A stretch of 39,059 nucleotides of DNA from Myxococcota bacterium (GTDB lineage Bacteria; Myxococcota; UBA727; JAHDBA01). The stretch covers positions 511 to 39,569 of the forward strand of contig JAHDBA010000025.1 of the NCBI GenBank assembly GCA_020630615.1, read 5' to 3'. This document shows positions 18,560 to 27,444 of the stretch, piece after piece. Numbering within the stretch: the first letter of the stretch is position 1; every line of letters starts with the position of its first letter. The translations under genes were made by a program, and so were the position numbers. The notes below the pieces were generated by a model. That model was not told the DNA's origin. It saw only the letters and a list, made by a program, of their open reading frames with translations, and made no database searches.

Positions 18560-20503
18560 ATGAGTTTAGGAACACAAACGAAGCCCTGGGATGTTCTTGT
18601 TGTAGGCGGCGGTCACGCTGGCTGTGAGGCGTCACTTGCAGCGTCTCGGCTGGGCTTTAAGACACTTTTGGTGACCGGTTCAATCGATCGTATTGCAGCC
18701 ATGAGTTGCAACCCGGCGGTCGGTGGTGTCGGTAAAGGTCATATCGTTAAAGAGCTCGATATTCTGGGTGGCGATATGGGTATTGTTGCTGACGCAACAG
18801 GGATTCAGTTTCGCACATTGAATGCCTCTCGCGGGCCTGCCGTTCAGGCGACACGTTGCCAGAGCGATATGCGGGCGTACCAAGCGACGATGGCGGCACG
18901 AATCGTATCGCAAGAGAACCTCTCGGTACATCAAGACGATGTGATTGGCTTGGTCAACGCAGGCGCAAATGTTCAGGGTGTTCAAACACGCTTTGGTGGC
19001 AACATCCATGCTCGACAGACGATCATTACGACGGGAACATTTCTCGGAGGCAAACTCCACCTCGGGCAAGACAAGAGACCCGGTGGTCGCGCGGGTGAAG
19101 CGCCAGCGAGCGGCTTGTCGAAGGCGTTAACAGGTCTTGGCTTGGAGCTGGGTCGTCTCAAAACTGGGACGTGCCCGAGACTCGATGGGCGCACCATCAA
19201 CTGGGCAGTACTCGAAGAGCAGCTTCCGGAGACTCCTGCACCTCGATTTACATTTGAGAGCACCCCACCGCCTTTGAAACAAATTTCGTGTTTCATGACG
19301 AAGACAACATCCCAAACCCATGATGTGATATACGATGCGATCCACTCGGGTGATGCCCCAGTCTACAATGGACAAATCGATGGTACGGGCCCACGTTACT
19401 GCCCAAGCATTGAGGACAAAGTCGTTCGTTTTCGAGCGAAAAATTCGCACCTCATCTTTTTGGAGCCTCAAGGTCTGCACACACCCGAAGTTTACCCCAA
19501 TGGATTGTCGACCTCGCTTGCCCCCAGCGATCAAATTAAGTTTCTGCGAACAATTCCGGGTCTTGAAGAGACGCAAGTCACCCGTTGGGGCTACGCCGTC
19601 GAGTACGATTTTCTAAACCCAACTCAACTTGATTCAACACTCAAAGTGAAATCGCTTTCAGGTCTTTATACGGCTGGGCAAATCAATGGCACAACAGGTT
19701 ACGAAGAAGCCGCGGTTCAAGGTTTTCTGGCAGGAGTGAATGCAGCGCGCGCATTGCAAGAGAAAGACCCGTTCATTCTAACTCGACAAGAGGCCTACGG
19801 CGGTGTCTTGGTTGACGATCTCGTGACGCAGGGCACAAAAGAACCCTATCGTATGTTCACATCACGCGCAGAACATCGTCTAATCCTTCGTGAAGACAAT
19901 GTTCATACCCGCCTCTACGACGCAGCAAAAAAGATTGGTATCGTCAGTGAAGATCGTCTCCGTTCTTTTGAACGCTTTGAAGAAGCTGTTCAACGAAATT
20001 TGGCTCACGCACGAAGCACCACGCTTTCGCCATCGGATTCTCTCAACGCATATTTGGAAGAACTGGGTGAGCAACCGATGCGCCAAGGCGCAACGCTTGA
20101 AAAGGTTCTTCGTCGCCCAAAAGTTGAAGCTTCACGCCTGGGTGTTGAATGGCCAAGCGCTCCTTTCTTGAGTGCTGGGGATTCCTCCGAACACCTCGAG
20201 AGCAAAATCTTGAAGCGTACAACGATTGAAGTGAAGTATGCCGGCTATATCGAACGCGCAAGCGATGCAATCGCCAGAGAGAAGGTCCTGGAAGATGCGG
20301 TCATCCCTGAAAATCTTTTTGAATCTCAACTCGCCGGGATGAGCAACGAAGTGTTCGATAAGCTTTCAACTCTACGGCCAAAGACTCTCGGCCAAGCATC
20401 AAGAATTTCTGGTGTGACCCCTGCTGCTATCGGTTTATTAAGTGTCCACATTGCGCGTAAGCAAGAGCATACGAACCAAGTCAATGAAGACACTCGCAGA
20501 TGA
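18560..20503 (+). CDS. mnmG: tRNA uridine-5-carboxymethylaminomethyl enzyme MnmG
   Basis: MnmG (GidA) is the FAD-dependent partner of MnmE. Together they install the cmnm5 group on wobble uridine 34 of several tRNAs, using methylene-tetrahydrofolate and glycine or ammonium. It has 647 residues, a normal length. Seen are the FAD-binding VVGGGHAGCEASLAAS (14-29), MSCNPAVGGVGKGHIVKE with a conserved Cys, the GGDMG stretch, LKTGTCPRLDG, and the region TAGQINGTTGYEEAAVQG that binds FAD near residue 375. The stop overlaps the mnmE start (ATGA). The start has no ribosome site and may be leaderless. Confidence 0.97.
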   Translation: MSLGTQTKPWDVLVVGGGHAGCEASLAASRLGFKTLLVTGSIDRIAAMSCNPAVGGVGKGHIVKELDILGGDMGIVADATGIQFRTLNASRGPAVQATRCQSDMRAYQATMAARIVSQENLSVHQDDVIGLVNAGANVQGVQTRFGGNIHARQTIITTGTFLGGKLHLGQDKRPGGRAGEAPASGLSKALTGLGLELGRLKTGTCPRLDGRTINWAVLEEQLPETPAPRFTFESTPPPLKQISCFMTKTTSQTHDVIYDAIHSGDAPVYNGQIDGTGPRYCPSIEDKVVRFRAKNSHLIFLEPQGLHTPEVYPNGLSTSLAPSDQIKFLRTIPGLEETQVTRWGYAVEYDFLNPTQLDSTLKVKSLSGLYTAGQINGTTGYEEAAVQGFLAGVNAARALQEKDPFILTRQEAYGGVLVDDLVTQGTKEPYRMFTSRAEHRLILREDNVHTRLYDAAKKIGIVSEDRLRSFERFEEAVQRNLAHARSTTLSPSDSLNAYLEELGEQPMRQGATLEKVLRRPKVEASRLGVEWPSAPFLSAGDSSEHLESKILKRTTIEVKYAGYIERASDAIAREKVLEDAVIPENLFESQLAGMSNEVFDKLSTLRPKTLGQASRISGVTPAAIGLLSVHIARKQEHTNQVNEDTRR

Positions 20504-21870
20504 GTTACGATCTCAATCGCAGCGATACGATTTGTGCTCTTGCAACTCCACCCGGGCGTTCAGCACTTGCGATTGTCCGTGTGAGCGGGGCGAACGCGTA
20601 CACGTATCGAGATAAACTCTTTACTGCACACCGTGGGGTTGTGAAAGACTACGTTGCGACACTTGGGCTCCTGAGCACGCCGGATTCAGGCGAGCACATC
20701 GATGAATGTTTAGTGACGAGCTTTCCCGAGGGGCGAAGTTATACCGGTGAAGCTCTCGTTGAGTTTTCGTTGCACGGGAACCCGAACCTCGTACGTATTC
20801 TCGTTCGCGATCTTCAATCGCTTGGCTGTCGTAGTGCTGAACCTGGGGAGTTCACGATGCGTTCGGTGCTTACAGGTAAACGTGACCTTCTAAAAGCACA
20901 GGCGGTCTATGATCTGATTGAGGCAGAAAGCGAACGCGCCCTTAAAGTTGCTGCAAGCAATCTACACGGCCAACCCACGAACTCGATTGCACGTGCACGC
21001 AAAGCAGTGATTTCTGTTCTTGCAGAGATTGAAGCACGTCTTGACTATCCTGATGAAGAGCTTGGCGATACCTTGACTCAACAACTCAGAGAAGACCTTG
21101 GCAAAGCGCAAGAGGTTATTGAGGAGCTCATTGCCAGTGCTGCCTGGGGCGGTCGACTGATGTCCGGTATCCGCGTGGTTCTCTTTGGCCCACCCAATGC
21201 AGGCAAGTCGACTTTGATGAATGCCCTTCTCGGTGAAGAACGCGCAATCGTTCATTCGAGTGCGGGCACCACGCGTGACATGCTTGAAGCGAAATTCGAG
21301 CTCCAAGGTTTTTCCATTACTCTGGTGGATGTTGCAGGAGTTCGATTTGGGGATGATGTGCACGACATTGAGGCAGTCGGCGTTGAGAAAGCGCTCGCAG
21401 CACTTGAGCGCGCAGATCTCATCCTTGCACTAGACCCAAGCGACAAACCAATGGGCGCCAAGCACCCGATTTACGACTGGCCAAATCCGCAAGGCCGACG
21501 CATCTTAAAAATACAGAGCAAAGCAGACCTCGTCACAGAGCCCACGCGTCAACTCGACACGCTCTACGACTTTAAACTCTCTGCAACAGACAAGAACTCG
21601 CTCGCAGAACTTAGGTCAAAGATGAGCGCTATACTTGAACTTGAAAGCAACTCCAGTTCGGCATTGACATCTGCACATCAAGAACAGGAACTCAAACACA
21701 CTCAGGTCGCTCTTGAACAGGCACTGCAGGCGCTCGATTCAGCGATGCCGCTTGAAATTCTTTCAGCAGAAATTAGGAACGCCGGCTATCGATTCGATCG
21801 ACTCACCGGCGATTCTCTGAGCGAAGACGTTCTTAATCAAGTCTTCACTCGCTTTTGCCTAGGGAAGTAA
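20500..21870 (+). CDS. mnmE: tRNA modification GTPase MnmE
   Basis: MnmE (TrmE) is a potassium-dependent GTPase that works with MnmG on U34. It has 456 residues, a normal length. The N-terminal folate-binding domain begins with DTICALATPPGRSALAIVRVSG. A helical domain surrounds the G domain: G1 GPPNAGKST (230-238), the G2 region SSAGTTRD (253-260), G3 DVAG (277-280) and G4 SKAD (340-343). G3 is usually DTAG and G4 usually NKxD, so both carry substitutions. The C-terminus FCLGK keeps the catalytic Cys of the FCxGK motif. The gene starts inside the mnmG stop, so MnmG and MnmE are made together. Confidence 0.96.
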   Translation: MSYDLNRSDTICALATPPGRSALAIVRVSGANAYTYRDKLFTAHRGVVKDYVATLGLLSTPDSGEHIDECLVTSFPEGRSYTGEALVEFSLHGNPNLVRILVRDLQSLGCRSAEPGEFTMRSVLTGKRDLLKAQAVYDLIEAESERALKVAASNLHGQPTNSIARARKAVISVLAEIEARLDYPDEELGDTLTQQLREDLGKAQEVIEELIASAAWGGRLMSGIRVVLFGPPNAGKSTLMNALLGEERAIVHSSAGTTRDMLEAKFELQGFSITLVDVAGVRFGDDVHDIEAVGVEKALAALERADLILALDPSDKPMGAKHPIYDWPNPQGRRILKIQSKADLVTEPTRQLDTLYDFKLSATDKNSLAELRSKMSAILELESNSSSALTSAHQEQELKHTQVALEQALQALDSAMPLEILSAEIRNAGYRFDRLTGDSLSEDVLNQVFTRFCLGK

Positions 21871-21910
21871 TATTTCGTCGCATCAAGTTTGCAGGACAAC
21901 ACTCCAAGTA

Positions 21911-21937
21911 GACAAGTAAACCTAGCGTGTACTTGTC
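21911..21937 (+). terminator. hairpin behind mnmE
   Basis: GACAAGTA and TACTTGTC form a perfect 8-bp stem with an 11-base loop, about 40 bp behind the mnmE stop. No T tract follows, so it may be a weak or Rho-assisted terminator between mnmE and the convergent lipoprotein gene. Confidence 0.4.
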
Positions 21938-21975
21938 GCACGCGCCCCGCCCCACACTTTTAACTGAAACTTGCA

Positions 21976-23781
21976 TTACTCCAATAGGTAGCGGACACTC
22001 AAATCAACAAGTCCACCCGAAGTCGAACTAAAGTTATCAACAACAATGATGTATGTTGTTCCTGCGACAACATCAAATTCATTCGGTGCAGTGTCAGGAT
22101 CATCAACACAAAAAAGAGCATCTCCCTCGCAGCCACCTTCAAGTACCGCCATCTTTGTATCGAGACCACGGTCATTGGTATATTGTGCTTCGACACGGCC
22201 GTCGGCTTCAGCAACGAAAGAGTAGAAAACGTCGACTCCTGAACCACACGTATGCGCATCCGTTGCAAGTTGAGTTGATGGCACCAAGGTTGTCGGTGTT
22301 CCATTACTACTCACAACGAGCTCAGTTGCCATGTCACAAGTATCATTTTCAGGTGGAAGGACTCTACACTCGTCAGTACATGGAAGGCCTTCCGCACTAC
22401 CGTCGCATTCTTCACCAATCTCAATAATACCATTACCACACTCGCCTACCTGATACTCAAAGGAGAAACGATAGGGCTGTGGAGCACTGCTCCATGAGCT
22501 AATCTTTAAACCAAAGGTCTCATCGCCAAAAAGACCGCCACCATCTCCTAGATAGATCAGTTGCGAACATGCATCCGCCGGCACTTCAATATTTGAAGAT
22601 GCAAATGCGACGCTATTATTTGTGTTCTCTGGGGAATAGAGGCTAGCGCTCACATCTGCGTCATTGCAGCTGCCGCCAAAAGCATGGTTAAAGTTCAATA
22701 CGATTGCCCCATTCGGAGCAAGACCACCCGGTAACTGTAGCCACCACCAATCCGTATCGTTCGATGTTGTGCTGCCTCGAACAACTTGGTCGGGGAAAAC
22801 AGAAACTACACCAGGCGAAAAAAGACTCGAGTTACCAGTGCTTTCAACCTCTCGAGTTAGACCGTCTTCGATGACACATTCGGTACTGCAATTCGTGGTT
22901 GAATCACATTCCTCCCCAGTTTCAACAATGCCGTTTCCACAGACGATTTCATTGAAAGTAAAGCGTATAAAGTAGTCGTTGACTGTTGTGGTGTCGCTAA
23001 ACCCGAATGCGCAAACAAGATAGTCCCCAGGCTCGAGAACCTGCATAATCATAGAACATGCGCCTGGCCCATCATCATCGTCTTGCGCAACCACGTTCGC
23101 TCCTCCACCAGCATTCAAAATCGTCAGGCGCGTATCACCTGGGCAATCATCGATATTCTCGCTTGTCGTCATAACACCTACCTCTTGACGAGAGTCTAGG
23201 GTCATCGCGTAACAGTCCGTATCGCCCGGGGTGATATTAAAAGGACCAAGGACTTCGCTTTGTCCAGGTAAAGGTGTCGGATTCTCAGCACTGCCGACCT
23301 GATCTTCGGGTCCACTGACATCACTCGGGTCGGTCACATCACTCGGGTCGGTCACATCACTCGGGTCGGTCGCATCACTCGGGTCGGTCACATCACTCGG
23401 GTCGGTCGCATCACTCGGGTCGGTCGCATCACTCGGGTCGGTCATATCACTCGGGTCGGTCACATCACTCGGGTCGGTCGCATCACTCGGGTCCGTCGTA
23501 TCATTCGGGTCCGTCGCATCACTCGGGTCGGTCATATCACTCGGGTCGGTCATATCACTCGGGTCGGTCATATCACTCGGGTCGGTGTTATCTATCGTAT
23601 TTGTTGGGTCGGTGTTCTCCACCGTATCCATGTCTCCTACCGAATCCGTAACGTCATTCGAGTTCGTTTCTTCTTGATTTGATGGCACCCCCGGGTCTGC
23701 GGAACAGGCTACAAAATAGGGAGCCAACATCATTAGAAGAGTTATCAACTGAGAGACACGATTTGTTCTTAACACCTTCAT
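21976..23781 (-). CDS. large surface lipoprotein with TDPSD repeat stalk
   Basis: About 601 residues from the ATG at 23781, which has AAAGGTGA upstream; an in-frame GTG nine bases earlier is less likely. A signal ends in LAPYFVAC followed by SADP, a lipobox. Then comes an acidic tether with 15 TDPSDx hexapeptides. The rest has three beta-rich modules of the pre-peptidase C-terminal (PPC) type, such as GPFNITPGDTDCYAMTL, with two myxobacterial Cys-rich repeats between them: CGNGIVETGEEC and CGNGIIEIGEEC. The layout is that of a cell-surface protein held away from the membrane by a stalk. No catalytic domain is visible. Ligand and function are unknown. Confidence 0.85.
   Translation of the reverse strand: MKVLRTNRVSQLITLLMMLAPYFVACSADPGVPSNQEETNSNDVTDSVGDMDTVENTDPTNTIDNTDPSDMTDPSDMTDPSDMTDPSDATDPNDTTDPSDATDPSDVTDPSDMTDPSDATDPSDATDPSDVTDPSDATDPSDVTDPSDVTDPSDVSGPEDQVGSAENPTPLPGQSEVLGPFNITPGDTDCYAMTLDSRQEVGVMTTSENIDDCPGDTRLTILNAGGGANVVAQDDDDGPGACSMIMQVLEPGDYLVCAFGFSDTTTVNDYFIRFTFNEIVCGNGIVETGEECDSTTNCSTECVIEDGLTREVESTGNSSLFSPGVVSVFPDQVVRGSTTSNDTDWWWLQLPGGLAPNGAIVLNFNHAFGGSCNDADVSASLYSPENTNNSVAFASSNIEVPADACSQLIYLGDGGGLFGDETFGLKISSWSSAPQPYRFSFEYQVGECGNGIIEIGEECDGSAEGLPCTDECRVLPPENDTCDMATELVVSSNGTPTTLVPSTQLATDAHTCGSGVDVFYSFVAEADGRVEAQYTNDRGLDTKMAVLEGGCEGDALFCVDDPDTAPNEFDVVAGTTYIIVVDNFSSTSGGLVDLSVRYLLE
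23317..23586 (-). repeat. 15 tandem 18-bp units (TDPSDx stalk)
   Basis: Fifteen in-frame 18-bp units each encode TDPSD plus one of A, V, M or T; one unit reads TDPNDT. The units are so alike at DNA level that copy-number change by slippage is expected. The stretch carries about one third acidic residues and would be extended. It is coding and has no spacers. Confidence 0.95.
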
Positions 23782-23887
23782 TAAAATCACCTTTACTATT
23801 CCGATTTACTTTACACTTTTTAGCGCATTTGGGTTGGATTTCAACCGAGGGTGTTGAGAAGACACTCGAAGACGCTAACTCTTGGTT

Positions 23888-24457
23888 ATGACACACGAAA
23901 GTAGAGATCTGAAAGATGCCAGCATCGAAGCCCCGGGTTGGCACAAAGCACAAGAACTCACAAAGCTGACGGTGCTGCTTGCGGTTTTGTGCGTTTTTAC
24001 ATTTTTATTCCTACAGGGAAAAATAACGAATGGAATTGAAAGAGGTCACATTAGTGCCTTCTTTGCATATTATCTTCCGCTGAACCTTGGCCTGCTCTTA
24101 GGCTCGGTTGTTTTGAAACTGTGGATGAATGTGCGGGATGGGGCTGAGCTCAACTCCCGTCAAATTGGCTTAGCCTTTGGCATTGGCGCGTTAACCCTTT
24201 TCTCACTCACCCAAGCGAGTGACGCTCGGAACCGCGTTGCAATGAAAAGTAACTGGCAAGACACTGCTTCAATCAAGCCGATGCTTCGTCATCGCGACCC
24301 TCGTGTGAGGGCACTTGCGGTTGAAGTACTTAGTACTCGGTGTGCACATGAAAAGGACCAAACACTCTTCAAGGACATCGCGGCGCGAGATCGTTCTGCG
24401 CTCGTACAAGACCAGCTGAATCGCGTTTCGAATATTGATGAACGCTTTTGCAATTAA
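23888..24457 (+). CDS. membrane protein with HEAT-like tail
   Basis: About 189 residues from the ATG at 23888. Three hydrophobic segments are seen, at about 27-45, 53-80 and 95-112, placing it in the inner membrane. The C-terminal part contains IKPMLRHRDPRVRALAVEVLSTR, like a single HEAT repeat. I do not recognise a family. The next gene follows on the same strand after 85 bp and also encodes a membrane protein, so they may form an operon. The start lies 107 bp from that of the divergent stalk lipoprotein. Confidence 0.7.
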   Translation: MTHESRDLKDASIEAPGWHKAQELTKLTVLLAVLCVFTFLFLQGKITNGIERGHISAFFAYYLPLNLGLLLGSVVLKLWMNVRDGAELNSRQIGLAFGIGALTLFSLTQASDARNRVAMKSNWQDTASIKPMLRHRDPRVRALAVEVLSTRCAHEKDQTLFKDIAARDRSALVQDQLNRVSNIDERFCN

Positions 24458-24542
24458 ACTCTTTAAAATGCGTTTGAATCTGAACATGCTCGTTAACCCA
24501 AGTTCGATTTCGATCGCTGGCATTTTGAAAATGGATTTGTAA

Positions 24543-25328
24543 ATGAAAATATTTTTGTGGACTTTTATCGTAATGCTCTTTGGGGCTGTGCTCCCACTTT
24601 ACATGCTTTTTCCAACGCAGCAGAGACTGGCGCAGTGGTTAATGATTTTTGAAATTGGAACAATGATCTTTGTTCTGCTTCCACTCTATATCTCGACGCT
24701 TATTCCCTCGAAAAGTATTCGAGAACTTAGCGATGCACTTCGGTCCTTGAGTTTGAGAGATTACGATAAACGACTTCCCTTGGAACGCTTCGGAAGACTG
24801 CGAGACGTTGCAAGAGCGTACAATGAAGCGGCCGCAACTCTAGCGGACAACAATGCAAGTTTACCGAATATTTGGTCTTCCCAAAGTGGCGAACACCCAC
24901 ATACAAATCAATCTGAGCATACGAATGAGCACGCATCCTACGTCAGCAACTATGTTGATTCACCCACTGAAATTAGTGAGCCCACACTTCCACCCAATAC
25001 AAAAGTAAAGCGAAGCGTGGATGAAGACACAAAGTCAAAGGCCGCCTGCAAAAACTACGAAGCACAAAACTTTCAAGACAAAAGCTGGACTTCCGGGATC
25101 CTTTCCGACGATCAAAAGCTGTACACAACTTTTATTGCGGCACGAAGCGAGCTGCGGCCCGACCGAAAATTACCGTCAAGGGATACGTTTTTCTCACTTT
25201 TGCAAAAAGAACGTTCGCGTGTTGAACAGGAAAGCCCTTGTGATCGTGTCGACTTTGAGCTTCGTCATCGTAAGGGGGATGTCGCATTACAACCGCATGC
25301 GATAAACTTTCAAGAACAGCCCCTCTAG
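24543..25328 (+). CDS. HAMP-like membrane protein with MXAN_5187-type C-terminus
   Basis: 261 residues. There are two membrane segments (about 4-24 and 32-54), then a HAMP-like helical stretch, SIRELSDALRSLSLRDYD to ARAYNEAAATLAD (58-102). Residues 103-180 are polar and probably disordered. A C-terminal domain (about 188-252) runs from DDQKLYTTFIAARSEL through FFSLLQKERSRVEQESPCDRVDFEL to GDVALQPHAI. This pattern resembles the conserved C-terminal domain I associate with myxobacterial MXAN_5187-like proteins; the match is from memory and not certain. There is no kinase or methyl-accepting domain, so it is not a standard receptor. It may couple membrane state to a cytoplasmic partner. Confidence 0.65.
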   Translation: MKIFLWTFIVMLFGAVLPLYMLFPTQQRLAQWLMIFEIGTMIFVLLPLYISTLIPSKSIRELSDALRSLSLRDYDKRLPLERFGRLRDVARAYNEAAATLADNNASLPNIWSSQSGEHPHTNQSEHTNEHASYVSNYVDSPTEISEPTLPPNTKVKRSVDEDTKSKAACKNYEAQNFQDKSWTSGILSDDQKLYTTFIAARSELRPDRKLPSRDTFFSLLQKERSRVEQESPCDRVDFELRHRKGDVALQPHAINFQEQPL

Positions 25329-25372
25329 CCCACTTTGGTAGTGTTGAAAGTGAAGTCCTGAGTGACGTTGTT

Positions 25373-26059
25373 CTACCCATGCAGCGCAGAATGTGCAGCA
25401 CTTCGCACTTTGTGATCGGAACCCTCAAAATGCTCACGCCAGATTTGTTGTGCGTGTTGTGACGCAAAGTCATGAGCAAGTATTTTTTCAACGAGTAAAC
25501 GTAGTTTTAACATTTTGCCCTGACGAAGATAGACCTTCGTCAAGAGTTCTTCGATTTCTTGTGGAGCTTCAGCACCCACAAGCAGGTGCTCGAGTGCAGG
25601 CTCTGCAAGGTTAAAGTGTCCGCGTTCAAGTTCGCGGGTCGCGTACTGAAGAAGCAAATCATCGTCATGCCGAAGGATCAACATTTGGCGCAAAAGTTCA
25701 TCGCCGATTCGCAAAAGGCCTTGTTCTTCGAGCGTGCGCAACAAGGATTCAAGTTGGCGCGTATCCGCATTGTCCCATACGCGGGTCTTTTGCCATCGTG
25801 TTTTGATGTGATTGAGGCGAGCTTCAAGCTCAGGAGAGAGCGATACTGAGCCGCTCCTCTTTATTCCGTGATGGGTGTCTTGAGCTTCCGCACGTGAATC
25901 AAAAGAACTCGCGTCAGGGAGCCCGAGCTCAGCATAAGCACCTTTCAAATATTCTTCATGTTGAATTGTTTTTGCCGCCTCATCAAGAAGGTCACTCTCT
26001 TCACTTAACTTCTCTTTTTCGCCCGGGTCAAAAAACCGTTTTCGAAACCAACGCAACAT
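25373..26059 (-). CDS. helical-repeat protein coupled to trmFO
   Basis: 228 residues from the ATG at 26059, which shares one base with the trmFO stop (TGATG) and has CAGGGA upstream within trmFO. The frame is open a little further, but translational coupling favours this start. The N-terminus is charged (MLRWFRKRFFDPGEKEK). The C-terminal two thirds look like TPR helices, with LLRIGDELLRQMLILRHDDDLLLQYATRELERGHFNLAEPALEHLL and LLTKVYLRQGKMLKLRLLVEKIL. There is no signal peptide. The family is not recognised; the position suggests only that its level is tied to that of TrmFO. Confidence 0.7.
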   Translation of the reverse strand: MLRWFRKRFFDPGEKEKLSEESDLLDEAAKTIQHEEYLKGAYAELGLPDASSFDSRAEAQDTHHGIKRSGSVSLSPELEARLNHIKTRWQKTRVWDNADTRQLESLLRTLEEQGLLRIGDELLRQMLILRHDDDLLLQYATRELERGHFNLAEPALEHLLVGAEAPQEIEELLTKVYLRQGKMLKLRLLVEKILAHDFASQHAQQIWREHFEGSDHKVRSAAHSALHG

Positions 26060-27444
26060 CAAGACATCCCTGCAAGCCAATTTTTTAGTGATGTCATTGC
26101 CTTTTCTGCAAGAAGCGCGCGCTTCTTTGATTTAGGCCGAACTTTCTCGGGCCACTTCGGCATCATGGACCAATTGATATTTGATGGCGTATACGTGCTT
26201 GGGTCCGCTCGACCAAGGCCGAGAATATGTCGGTAGAGCCCTCCCATTGCAGTCTCGGCTGGTGGTATCCATGCTTTCGCATCACAGAGATAGGCCCGAA
26301 CGTTATGCGCACATACGATTCCACATGCCGCGGATTCGACATAGCCTTCGACACCCGTAATTTGTCCCGCAAGAAAAATTGGAGTTTCGCCGCTATTCTT
26401 TAACCTTAGATGTTTATCGAGTACCGAGGGTGCGTTGATATAAGTGTTGCGGTGTATCGACCCAAAACGCAAAAAGGAAGCCTTTTCTAAACCGGGAATC
26501 ATGCGGAGTACTTCTTTTTGAGCTCCTTGTTTAAGCCGCGTTTGCCCACCCACAATATTGTATGCGCTACCTTCAAGATTCTCTTTGCGAAGCTGCAATA
26601 CCGCGTGAAAGCGTTCCCCACTCTCGGGGTGTTCAAGGCCTACCGGCTTCATCGGACCAAAACGAAGTGTATCACGCCCTCTTGATGCCATTTCTTCAAG
26701 AGGAAGACACCCTTCGAAGTAGTGCAGGTTTTCAAACGCCTTTGCTGCATAAACATCGGATTCGACTAAAGCCTCGTAAAACCGATCGTACTCCTCTTCT
26801 CGCATTGGGCAGTTCACATAGTCTGTGGGCTCCCCCTTCCCCCAACGTGAAGCGTAATACGCACGATCCCAGTTGATACTTTCAGCATCGATGATGGGTG
26901 CAATCGCATCGTAAAAGGCAAGATGTTCATCACCACACTTTTGAGCCAAAGAATTCGCCAGCCCGTCTGTTGTCAAGGGCCCGGTCGCAAGTACGGTGGG
27001 AATCCCGTCCACGGGAAGCTCTTCAACACATTCTTCAATAACGCGCAGTTTAGGATTCGCGTGAAAATCGCTCTCGATTGCTTTTGAAAAGCGTTCGCGA
27101 TCAACGGCAAGAGCGTCCCCTGCGGGTACGCGAGCCTCTTCAGCGGCACTCATGATTCGTGAAGCGCACATTCGCATCTCATGTTTCAACAGGCCTACTG
27201 CATTGGCAACCTGATTGGATCGAAAGGAGTTTGAGCACACCAGCTCTGCAAAATGATCGCTCACCTGTGCAGCGGTTCGGCGTCGGGGTTTCATCTCTAT
27301 TAAATCAACGCATGCACCCATATTGAGGAGCTGAGAGGCAACTTCACAGCCAGCAAGGCCCGCACCGATGACACGAATACGATATCCGTCCAAAGCTCTC
27401 TCATTCGATACGGACGTTGTCGACTTCAAAAGTTCTTGAGACAT
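26059..27444 (-). CDS. trmFO: methylene-THF tRNA (uracil-54) methyltransferase TrmFO
   Basis: TrmFO forms ribothymidine (m5U54) in the T-loop of tRNA, using methylenetetrahydrofolate as carbon donor and FAD as reductant, unlike the SAM-dependent TrmA. It has 461 residues. Seen are the FAD loop IGAGLAGCEVASQLL (about 26-40), LVCSNSFRS with a conserved Cys near 69, YFEGCLPLEEMA carrying the second conserved Cys, RFGPMKPVGLEHP, and GQITGVEGYVESAACG. AGGGAG precedes the ATG. The start overlaps the end of dprA by 19 bp, and the stop is coupled to the next gene. Note that MnmG is a distant paralogue encoded 6 kb away. Confidence 0.96.
   Translation of the reverse strand: MSQELLKSTTSVSNERALDGYRIRVIGAGLAGCEVASQLLNMGACVDLIEMKPRRRTAAQVSDHFAELVCSNSFRSNQVANAVGLLKHEMRMCASRIMSAAEEARVPAGDALAVDRERFSKAIESDFHANPKLRVIEECVEELPVDGIPTVLATGPLTTDGLANSLAQKCGDEHLAFYDAIAPIIDAESINWDRAYYASRWGKGEPTDYVNCPMREEEYDRFYEALVESDVYAAKAFENLHYFEGCLPLEEMASRGRDTLRFGPMKPVGLEHPESGERFHAVLQLRKENLEGSAYNIVGGQTRLKQGAQKEVLRMIPGLEKASFLRFGSIHRNTYINAPSVLDKHLRLKNSGETPIFLAGQITGVEGYVESAACGIVCAHNVRAYLCDAKAWIPPAETAMGGLYRHILGLGRADPSTYTPSNINWSMMPKWPEKVRPKSKKRALLAEKAMTSLKNWLAGMS

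Noticed and set aside
23317..23586. Regular 18-bp repeats resembling a repeat array such as CRISPR
   Set aside because: The units are contiguous, in frame with the lipoprotein gene and have no spacers.
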